Assembly: GCA_002685655.1 (NCBI GenBank)
Contig: NYXM01000108.1
Location: 1-14,203 of the forward strand
Length of the DNA stretch: 14,203 nucleotides
DNA from: Planctomycetaceae bacterium
GTDB taxonomy: Bacteria > Planctomycetota > Planctomycetia > Pirellulales > Pirellulaceae
Direction of reading: 5' to 3'
This document shows, piece after piece, positions 5,733 to 12,181 of the stretch. A program made the position numbers and the translations under genes. Each line of letters begins with the position of its first letter. Position 1 is the first letter of the stretch. Below the pieces are notes generated by a model. The model made no database searches and was not told the DNA's origin. It worked only from the letters and a program-made list of their open reading frames with translations.

Positions 5733-8594
5733 TCAATCCGTGGACGTTCCCAGCATACTGGCTAGCCGCTTACGCAGCTCGCGCAGCCGGCGTTGCTGGT
5801 CTGGGCTGAACGATCCGGCACGCTGCGCATACGTGTCCATCCACGTGATCAGCCGGTCTCTGGCGTCAGCGTCCAGCGTCACGTCATAGTGACCCTGCTC
5901 GAGCAATTGGAGCAACGCGCTGGACTGGGCAGCACACTCGCCGGCGGTCGAGCGGCCTCGGCGATAAGCCGTCAAGACGTGGTTTCGCAAACTCCGTTCT
6001 CCCCCGTAGCTGATGAGCGTTTCGTATGCAATGCCGGCGGTCAGATCGAACTGGCTCCCGTCGGCGCCTTTGCGGTGGCAGCGCACACAGTGCTGCTCGA
6101 GCACCGGCTGGACCAGGACGTTGAAGTCTAGCGGCCAGGAACCTTCGGGCCCAGGTGCGATTCGGGAGGGTTCGCGAAGCGATGCCAGCGCCGTCCGGTT
6201 GGCGGGGGCGGTATTGCGTGGCTCGTGACATCCGACGCACGTATAGGTCTGGCCTGGCTGGACGTAAGTCGCGCTGCGCATCGTCTGGACGGCCTTCCCG
6301 TCCTTGTTCAGCGCCTGCAGGAAGATCGGTACTCCGGCCGGTACGCGGAAGAACGCCGATCCATCTTTTTCGACCGGGACGGTGCCCAGCACGAACTTGC
6401 CCGGATCGTCCCGGGTGATGCCTAGCGCAGGACTGTTCATTGTGGGCTGAGTCTTGGCGGGCACCCCTACGATGCGCAACCGCCGGATGGAACCCCGCTG
6501 GACGCCGCCCAGGCCCTGGTACACGTCTGCCAGCAACATGCGGCCCTCCTGGTTGATGTCCCGCAACGCCTGTTCGTGTACCGCCGGGGGGCGCCGGCGG
6601 GGCCGGATCGGCAGGGGATGCATACTGGAGATCTCCGGGTCTCGGTAGATCAGGTTCAGGTTGCCGAGGGCGTCGTACAGATAGATTCCCGTCGCATTGG
6701 GCGGGTTGACGCGCGGCCATGCCGGTGCCAATGGCTGGTCGCTCCAGGCTACCAGGTAGTGGTGCTCCGAAAGCGGGTAGGGGTTGACGTAATAGGTGGC
6801 TGGCCAGGCTTCGACCTCGGGAAAGGGCACTTCGGGAGTCAGCCGCGTCAGTGAGCCGGGCCCGTCGGCGCTTTGACTCGGATCCAGCAGCACTAGGCTA
6901 CCGCCGGTGATCGCATGGTGCGCCGAGGCCGTGAAAACGAGCTTGTGCGAGTTCGGGATGCTGCGCGCCTCGAAGGTGCAGTACGGGCTGACCGTGTAAT
7001 TGCCGTACACCGCCTGGGCCGCAGTGCCGTCGGGCATAGTGGACCATAGGCTCATGTACGGCATATTGTCCCGGTCCACGTAATCCCAGCGCGCGTACAG
7101 GATTCGGCCATCATTCGCGACATTCGGTGTCCACTCGAAATTCTCGAAGGGTGAAATAGTCCGCATGTTCGCGCCTTCGGCATCCATGACTTGCAGCGTG
7201 TAAACGGCCACCGGGCGCTCGGACCCGCCTCCGCAGCGCACGTAACAATCTGGCAGTTCGCCGGTCTGGGTCACTGCGGCGCTGGTTCGGCCCGCCTGCA
7301 GGAACTGGCCTCGGCGCGTGGACAAGAACGCGATCTCGCCGCTAGGCAGATAACGGCCGGAGAAATCGTCGTACTTACCCCGGGTCAAACGCTTCAGCCC
7401 GCTGCCGTCCAGGTTGATTTCGTACAGGTGGTAGAACGCGTCCTCGGCGATCTTCGACTTGTCTAGCTTGTCCTTTTTCTCCGCCAACCCCGGGTAAAAC
7501 TTGCAATGGGCGAACAGCACTTTCGTGCCGTCGTAGGAAACGTCGGGATCAAGAATGTTGCCGGCCGGCAACTGGTCGGTCAGGCAGCGCAAGCTGGGCG
7601 ATTCGCGCTTCAGCCCATCCAGCACGAACAGCCCACCGCCAGGTCGAGAAAACCAGCCGTAGTTCTGATCTGACATGTGCGTGAAGCTGCTGGGGACGCG
7701 CTTTACGAACAGCAACTGATCGAAGTCGAGCAGCGGATTGGCCAGCGCGAGTTTGCGTACGGTCCAGCGAGCTTGGAAATAAATCTCGCGACGGGCCTCC
7801 GGCGAGGCGTCTTGAGGAAGGTCGTTCCAGGTCGTGGCGATTTGTTTGAGTCGAGCGACGTGGTCGCCCACATCGGCCCCCAGCCCACGCTGATTTGCGG
7901 CCAGCTTCAAGCCCTGCTCGATGACCGTGTCCACCGGAAAGGCATCCGCGACGGCAGCGACCGTCGCGCTGCGTGTGGACCAGCGACTGACGCTGCTCTG
8001 GTCGGCCGGTTTCCCCAGCGCGACGTTCCGATTGCTGGTGGTGGGGAAGACCTCGACCTCGTCCAAATGCAGAAACTGGTTCCCGGTCAATTGGATGCGA
8101 ACCAACCGGGCTTTAGCCCCCTTCAACCGCACGGAAAGTGGCCTGACATCGGTCACGCCGCGGAACATGCTGCCGTCATGCTGATACGCCGTCGTCCAGA
8201 CCTTGCCGTCGCTGGAGAGGAGCACCTTCAACTGCAGTGCCCGCTCTGTGCTGCCGTCGCAGCGGTTGTAAATCAGCAGTTGGTCCAGCGGCATTTCTTT
8301 GCCCAGGTCCACTTGCCACCAAGGCTCGTTCTCCTGTCCGGTGTGGAATCCCCACCGCCCGTCCTTGACTCCGTCACAGCCACCCGCCGAGTCTTCGCGG
8401 GTCGTTACACCGCCGCCAACGGCCGGCAAGTTTCGTACCTGGTCCTGGCGAATCCAGTCGGCTTCGATCTGCTCGCGGCTGATGACGGTCGCCCGGCCAG
8501 TCTCGCCGCCGGTCGCTTGTGGGATACCGAGCGATGGAAAGACTCCAAATGCCAGCAATCCCACCACCATGGGTACGTGTGTAAGCCGTTTCAT
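5733..8594 (-). CDS. Secreted dihaem protein, hydrazine-synthase-alpha-like, with N-terminal F5/8C domain
   Basis: A 953-residue product with a Sec signal (hydrophobic 8-23) and GGGGAGA 6 bases before the ATG. Residues 58-185 look like an F5/8 type C (discoidin) domain: WWQVDLGKEMPLDQLLIYNR at 92-111, LDEVEVF at 177-183. NVALGKPADQSS (190-201) then resembles the opening of a second, cut-short one. From about 290 to 660 there are TolB-like propeller strands. A middle domain carries CVGCH (786-790) and the C-terminal domain CVRCH (836-840), both expected to bind haem c. This order matches the alpha subunit of hydrazine synthase and its many non-anammox planctomycete relatives. From memory, true hydrazine synthase has a Tyr four residues after the first motif's His; here that residue is Asn794. 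Hydrazine synthesis is therefore not supported. The likely role is periplasmic electron transfer or carbohydrate-associated oxidation. It lies downstream of the propeller gene on the same strand. Confidence 0.8.
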   Translation of the reverse strand: MKRLTHVPMVVGLLAFGVFPSLGIPQATGGETGRATVISREQIEADWIRQDQVRNLPAVGGGVTTREDSAGGCDGVKDGRWGFHTGQENEPWWQVDLGKEMPLDQLLIYNRCDGSTERALQLKVLLSSDGKVWTTAYQHDGSMFRGVTDVRPLSVRLKGAKARLVRIQLTGNQFLHLDEVEVFPTTSNRNVALGKPADQSSVSRWSTRSATVAAVADAFPVDTVIEQGLKLAANQRGLGADVGDHVARLKQIATTWNDLPQDASPEARREIYFQARWTVRKLALANPLLDFDQLLFVKRVPSSFTHMSDQNYGWFSRPGGGLFVLDGLKRESPSLRCLTDQLPAGNILDPDVSYDGTKVLFAHCKFYPGLAEKKDKLDKSKIAEDAFYHLYEINLDGSGLKRLTRGKYDDFSGRYLPSGEIAFLSTRRGQFLQAGRTSAAVTQTGELPDCYVRCGGGSERPVAVYTLQVMDAEGANMRTISPFENFEWTPNVANDGRILYARWDYVDRDNMPYMSLWSTMPDGTAAQAVYGNYTVSPYCTFEARSIPNSHKLVFTASAHHAITGGSLVLLDPSQSADGPGSLTRLTPEVPFPEVEAWPATYYVNPYPLSEHHYLVAWSDQPLAPAWPRVNPPNATGIYLYDALGNLNLIYRDPEISSMHPLPIRPRRRPPAVHEQALRDINQEGRMLLADVYQGLGGVQRGSIRRLRIVGVPAKTQPTMNSPALGITRDDPGKFVLGTVPVEKDGSAFFRVPAGVPIFLQALNKDGKAVQTMRSATYVQPGQTYTCVGCHEPRNTAPANRTALASLREPSRIAPGPEGSWPLDFNVLVQPVLEQHCVRCHRKGADGSQFDLTAGIAYETLISYGGERSLRNHVLTAYRRGRSTAGECAAQSSALLQLLEQGHYDVTLDADARDRLITWMDTYAQRAGSFSPDQQRRLRELRKRLASMLGTSTD

Positions 8595-8760
8595 TACGGA
8601 TCTCCCCTGCTGCGAGTGGCCTGGGGCCGGGATCGATGGATGTAAAGCGTCCGAGTCCGTTTTCGCTGCGACCCTCCGGGCGCAAAACTAATGTGCCACA
8701 GTCCAGTTTTGTCTTATTGTTCGGTGAGCAAACGAAAAACGCAAGCCGTTGGAGGATTTT
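8595..8760. other. 166-base gap between the propeller and dihaem-protein genes
   Basis: It holds the GGGGAGA ribosome binding site of the dihaem gene (8601-8607, minus strand). I see no hairpin followed by a T-tract and no clear promoter boxes. Read-through from the upstream gene is therefore possible but not shown. Confidence 0.4.
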
Positions 8761-10080
8761 TCAGGGAAGAGACCAACAGCTCAGATTCACATCACCTTTG
8801 ACCAGCATGCGGTTTCCCAGCAGCACCGGATGCGCCCATGTGCGGCCGTTGGGATCGACGTGATACTCGGCGATGCGGTCTAAGCCCATGGGTGTTGGCT
8901 TGGCAAAAATCAGGCTGCCCTCGGATGTCAATAGTGCCAGCAGATTGTCTACTACCAGGATTGCCACGCTCTTGGCGAATCGTCCTTCTCCGCGCCAAAG
9001 GACCTTGCCCGTATTGGCGTCGAGGCAGAAGAGATGCCCGGCCCTCGTGTGCGACAGTCCGAACAGCTTGCCCCCGAGCACGACAGGCGAACTCATGTGC
9101 AACGGGTCCGCCTGGTTTTCCCAGATTCTCTTGACGGTCGTGGCCCCATCGTCCTTGTTGGGCCGCAGCGCCACGATCGGTTGCCCGATGCCCCCGATAA
9201 TAATCATGTCGCGGTGTTGAACGGGGGTGATGATGTTCTGTGTGCTGTAGGTTGGAAACGATTCTCGCCAGAGCAGATCGCCGCTCTGAATGTGGATACC
9301 CGCAAGGAACTTGGAGACCGGCGCGACGATCTGCCGCTTGCCGCCCAGCGATGCAACGATCGGCGAACCGTATCCCGGGCCATCACCAGCGTATTCCCAT
9401 CGTTGTTGTCCGGTGTCGGCGTCAAATGCATACAACGCGCCGCGGCGGTCAAGACCAACGTGAACAATGCAGAGATTGCCTTCGATCAGCGGTGACATTG
9501 ATGTCCCGCACGAGGGAGCCGGTTGCGGAAACTGGCCGTCGAACGCCTTTCGCCAAAGTAGCTCTCCTGTTTCCGCTTTAAAACAAGACAAGATGCTGCC
9601 AATACCCAGGGTGTAGAGCTTTCCCCGAGCGATCACCGGTGTCGATTTGGGTCCGATTCCGTGAGAAGCCGCGGCGCGATGAACTCCGCCGCTCGCTGGA
9701 TAGCTGGCGTGCCAGATCGTCTTACCTGTTTGCAATTCCAGACAGCGGACTTGTTCCTCGTCGTCTTCACGGCTCAGTTGATAGACCAGTCCGTTGGCAA
9801 CCACCGGTGACGAGTAACCTGCACCAACTTCTACAGACCATTGTTCATCGAGCGATTTAGGCCAGATTTCGGGAATGGAGAATCCAACGACCACACCGTC
9901 CCGCGTTGGTCCTCTCCACTGAGGCCAGTCGTTCGCTGTTCCTGAATCGGTCACCGGTTCCGTTGCGAGAACCGGGTCTGCCGAGTTCATGACGAAGACT
10001 GTCAGCAAGAACGAGACGACAGTGATCTGCACAGTCGTCACGACTAGACGTGTTGAAGTGGCGACAAACTGTTTTGTCAT
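8761..10080 (-). CDS. Secreted PQQ-like beta-propeller repeat protein (WPQWRGP type)
   Basis: A 439-residue product from ATG 10080, chosen for the GGAGAA just upstream and for the signal or anchor segment at 11-31; the frame runs up to 10158. After WPQWRGP (52-58), a signature of a large planctomycete family, repeated blade units follow, for example SSPVVANGLVYQLS, KSTPVIARGKLYTLG, MSPLIEGNLCIVHVG and SSPVVLGGKLFGLS. Each leads into a x-TGKxxW or x-SGDLLW turn. This gives about six or seven blades of the BamB/quinoprotein fold. I see no sign that it binds PQQ or catalyses anything, and most relatives are of unknown function. It precedes the dihaem protein gene by 166 bases, so co-transcription is possible. 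It is divergent from the sulfatase gene. Confidence 0.85.
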   Translation of the reverse strand: MTKQFVATSTRLVVTTVQITVVSFLLTVFVMNSADPVLATEPVTDSGTANDWPQWRGPTRDGVVVGFSIPEIWPKSLDEQWSVEVGAGYSSPVVANGLVYQLSREDDEEQVRCLELQTGKTIWHASYPASGGVHRAAASHGIGPKSTPVIARGKLYTLGIGSILSCFKAETGELLWRKAFDGQFPQPAPSCGTSMSPLIEGNLCIVHVGLDRRGALYAFDADTGQQRWEYAGDGPGYGSPIVASLGGKRQIVAPVSKFLAGIHIQSGDLLWRESFPTYSTQNIITPVQHRDMIIIGGIGQPIVALRPNKDDGATTVKRIWENQADPLHMSSPVVLGGKLFGLSHTRAGHLFCLDANTGKVLWRGEGRFAKSVAILVVDNLLALLTSEGSLIFAKPTPMGLDRIAEYHVDPNGRTWAHPVLLGNRMLVKGDVNLSCWSLP

Positions 10081-10084
10081 CGGG

Positions 10085-10090
10085 TTCTCC
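10085..10090 (-). promoter_or_regulatory. Ribosome binding site GGAGAA
   Basis: GGAGAA on the minus strand, 4 bases before the ATG at 10080. It supports this start over the upstream in-frame ATGs near 10158, which would add 26 residues before the signal segment. Confidence 0.65.
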
Positions 10091-10341
10091 AGTGCACTTG
10101 TGAGCGGCGTTTGAACATGCCAATTGGTGTGAATCGGCACCCGAGAATGGATCATCATCTACCACTCTATAAGTGCTCAAAGCATGAAAATCAACAGGCT
10201 GCTAACGGTTGCAACGAACCGAAACGCTGCGATTCAACGGTGAATGGTTGACTGCCCAAGTAACACCAAAGATGATGTCGAGAATGCGAAACCTGCCTCA
10301 CACGAACGATCGGCGCACCGCCGCGACGAAAGGGTCGAACC
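10091..10341. promoter_or_regulatory. Divergent intergenic region between propeller and sulfatase genes
   Basis: About 250 bases that must carry both promoters. Only a small hairpin is evident, CGGTT (10206-10210) with AACCG (10217-10221). I see no consensus -35/-10 pair. Confidence 0.35.
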
Positions 10342-11886
10342 ATGTTGACGAAACCCAATGCAGCTAGGCGGTTGTGTCGCCAGCAACAACCAGAGCGTCA
10401 TCTACCACACAGAATAACTACATTGGCCGTATTGCTCGTCTTGGCTGCGGTGTCACAAGTCGTTGTCAACACAGCTCTTGGTGCTGATTCTGAGATGCGA
10501 CCGAACATCGTGATCATCATGGTCGACGACATGGGTTATGGTGACCCGGGGTGCTACAACACGGATTCGAAGATTCCGACTCCGCACATTGATTCGCTGG
10601 CGCGCGACGGAATGCGTTTCACTGACGCCCACGCACCCGGTCCGTTGTGCCACATGTCTCGATACGGATTGTTGACCGGGCGATACCCTTTCCGCACCAA
10701 TGTCTCGCGGTGGTCGAAACAGCCTTTGATCGGGCCCGGCCAGACGACGATCGGGTCGCTGTTGCAGGCCCAGGGATATCACACGGCGATGGTTGGAAAA
10801 TGGCATCTTGGCTTCCAGGAGGATGGTTATGACAAGCCACTGCCGGGCGGACCCGTTGATCGTGGCTTTGACCGATACTTTGGCATCCGGGCATCGACTG
10901 ATATTCCGCCATACTTCTACATTCGCGGGAACCAAGCGGTCTCGCCACCGACAAATAGGATTGCTGCGAACAACAGCGAGGGCTGGTCGCCCATTCAGGG
11001 CGCTTTCTGGCGTGAAGGCGGCATCGCGCCGGACCTGGAACTGAAGAATGTCTTGCCGCGTTTCACGGACGAAGCCATTGGCGTAATCGGAGACCACGTC
11101 GCGCGCAACAAAACGAAAGGAACCGATCAACCGCTCATGTTGTACCTCGCCTATCCGGCACCGCACACGCCCTGGCTGCCATCGCCAAAGTTCCGAGGGC
11201 GGAGCGCGGCGAGCATGTATGGCGACTTTGCCGTGATGGTCGATGCGATGGTTGGTCGTGTTCTGAAATCGATCGATGATCATGGCATGGCCGACAACAC
11301 GCTTCTGGTTTTCACTTCGGACAATGGTCCGGTGTGGTATGAAAGCGATGTCCAGCGGTTTGGCCACGATGCGTCCGGCGGCCTGCGTGGGATGAAAGCC
11401 GACGCTTGGGAATGCGGGCATCGTATGCCGTTTCTCGTGCGCTGGCCAGGACAAGTGAAAGCCGCTTCGGTCACCGATCAGACAATCTGCTTCACTGATT
11501 TGCTGGCGACTTTCGCCTCGGTCGTTGATGCCGAACTGATCGCCGGAGTTGGTCCCGATAGTTTTGATATCTCGGGTGTCCTGCTGGGAACTCAGCCAGA
11601 AGAGAAACCCATCCGTGATGCGCTGGTCATCCGATCTGGTGGTGGCATGATGACAATCCGCGTTGGTGATTGGAAGTTGATCACTGGCCTGGGGTCAGGT
11701 GGTTTTTCGCAACCTCGACGTATCAAACCTGGACCGGGTGACCCACCAGGTCAGCTTTACAACCTGGCCGATGACTTGGGTGAAACCAACAATCTATATG
11801 CAGACGAGCCCGCAATCGTCCAGAAGCTATTGGCGCAACTGAAGAAAATACGTGAAACCGGGCGCAGTCGACCGACGGAAGACTGA
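10342..11886 (+). CDS. Secreted sulfatase (alkaline-phosphatase-like fold) with atypical CHMSR active-site motif
   Basis: A 514-residue protein with a long basic N-region and a signal peptide core (26-46, cleavage after LGA at 48). It belongs to the type I sulfatase family that hydrolyses sulfate esters. Metal and active-site elements are in order: VDDMGYGD (61-68; Asp62, Asp63), the CHMSR site (103-107) leading into YGLLTGRYPF, GKWHLGF (152-158; Lys153, His155), APHTPW (273-278), TSDNGP (325-330; Asp327, Asn328) and GMKADAWECGHRMPF (350-364; Lys352). Cys103 is the residue normally oxidised to formylglycine, but the consensus is C-x-P-x-R or C-x-A-x-R and here the third residue is Met105. The codons (TGC CAC ATG TCT CGA) are unambiguous. 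Activity or maturation may thus differ. No maturase is encoded in the window. AAGGG lies 7 bases before the ATG. Confidence 0.88.
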   Translation: MLTKPNAARRLCRQQQPERHLPHRITTLAVLLVLAAVSQVVVNTALGADSEMRPNIVIIMVDDMGYGDPGCYNTDSKIPTPHIDSLARDGMRFTDAHAPGPLCHMSRYGLLTGRYPFRTNVSRWSKQPLIGPGQTTIGSLLQAQGYHTAMVGKWHLGFQEDGYDKPLPGGPVDRGFDRYFGIRASTDIPPYFYIRGNQAVSPPTNRIAANNSEGWSPIQGAFWREGGIAPDLELKNVLPRFTDEAIGVIGDHVARNKTKGTDQPLMLYLAYPAPHTPWLPSPKFRGRSAASMYGDFAVMVDAMVGRVLKSIDDHGMADNTLLVFTSDNGPVWYESDVQRFGHDASGGLRGMKADAWECGHRMPFLVRWPGQVKAASVTDQTICFTDLLATFASVVDAELIAGVGPDSFDISGVLLGTQPEEKPIRDALVIRSGGGMMTIRVGDWKLITGLGSGGFSQPRRIKPGPGDPPGQLYNLADDLGETNNLYADEPAIVQKLLAQLKKIRETGRSRPTED

Positions 11887-11907
11887 GGGCTTTGGCGGTC
11901 AATCTGT

Positions 11908-11942
11908 CGATGACAAAGGTGAGCCTCAAGAGACCGTCATCG
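11908..11942 (+). terminator. Possible terminator hairpin after the sulfatase gene
   Basis: CGATGAC (11908-11914) pairs with GTCATCG (11936-11942), and an inner GGT/ACC pairing extends the stem. It begins 21 bases after the sulfatase stop. There is no T-tract, so this is weak. Confidence 0.3.
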
Positions 11943-11977
11943 GCAAGGTAGCAGACACACTTCGTGTGCCTTAGCAG

Positions 11978-12075
11978 TGTTCGATTTTTTATTGTCGTCT
12001 TTCGCTCCGCGAAAGCACGTTCCTTTCGCGGAGCGAAAGGCGACTATCGGACAGTAATTCCTCGAACGATCCTTA
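11978..12075. repeat. 98-base palindromic repeat, copy 2
   Basis: Same orientation as copy 1 at 1-98, with three substitutions. The 17-base arms (11999-12015 and 12023-12039) are identical to copy 1; one change is in the 7-base loop. The outer stem has one C-to-T change (11981) that leaves a G-T wobble with the unchanged right arm (12046-12053). Identity stops after 12075, which sets the right boundary of the unit; the left boundary cannot be set because copy 1 starts at the window edge. Confidence 0.9.
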
Positions 12076-12090
12076 ACCGTTCCAAAACCA

Positions 12091-12105
12091 CACGTTATTA
12101 ACGTG
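12091..12105. other. 15-base palindrome near the 3' end of the RND gene
   Basis: CACGTTA and TAACGTG are perfect arms around a single base. On the minus strand it is followed by TGGTTTTGG, so it could act as a weak terminator for the RND gene that ends at 12182, or belong to the composite repeat around it. Confidence 0.35.
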
Positions 12106-12181
12106 CGACTGGCGGACGGCCCACGGAGTGAGCCTGCTACTATCGCGACAACACGAAGTCAGTCTGTGAGTTTGTTCCAGC

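Larger units (their letters stand above)
11947..12141. repeat. Imperfect 24-base inverted repeats framing repeat copy 2 (composite, MITE-like)
   Basis: Bases 11947-11970 and 12118-12141 are inverted copies of each other at 19 of 24 positions. The left one contains a small hairpin of its own (CACAC 11956-11960, GTGTG 11964-11968). Together they enclose about 195 bases with the 98-base palindromic repeat inside. No target-site duplication is evident outside them and no protein is encoded within. The layout resembles a non-autonomous element or nested palindromic repeats. Confidence 0.6.

Noticed and set aside
5884..6720. A 278-residue minus-strand frame inside the dihaem-protein gene
   Set aside because: It is a shifted reading of the same GC-rich sequence, very rich in Arg, Pro and Ala, and the true frame carries both haem motifs through it.
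5733..8594. Hydrazine synthase as evidence of an anammox organism
   Set aside because: The expected Tyr after the first haem motif is missing, no beta or gamma subunits are nearby, and the family is widespread in ordinary planctomycetes.
7677..8645. A 322-residue open frame on the plus strand
   Set aside because: It is antisense to the well-supported dihaem-protein gene, has no recognisable domain, and is expected from that gene's high GC.
10453..11454. A 333-residue open frame on the minus strand
   Set aside because: It lies opposite the sulfatase gene, whose motifs are intact and in frame; no family features are visible in the antisense product.
1..12075. The two 98-base repeats as ends of a composite transposon or integrated element
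   Set aside because: No transposase, integrase or target duplication is visible between or beside them; dispersed repeats are the simpler reading.
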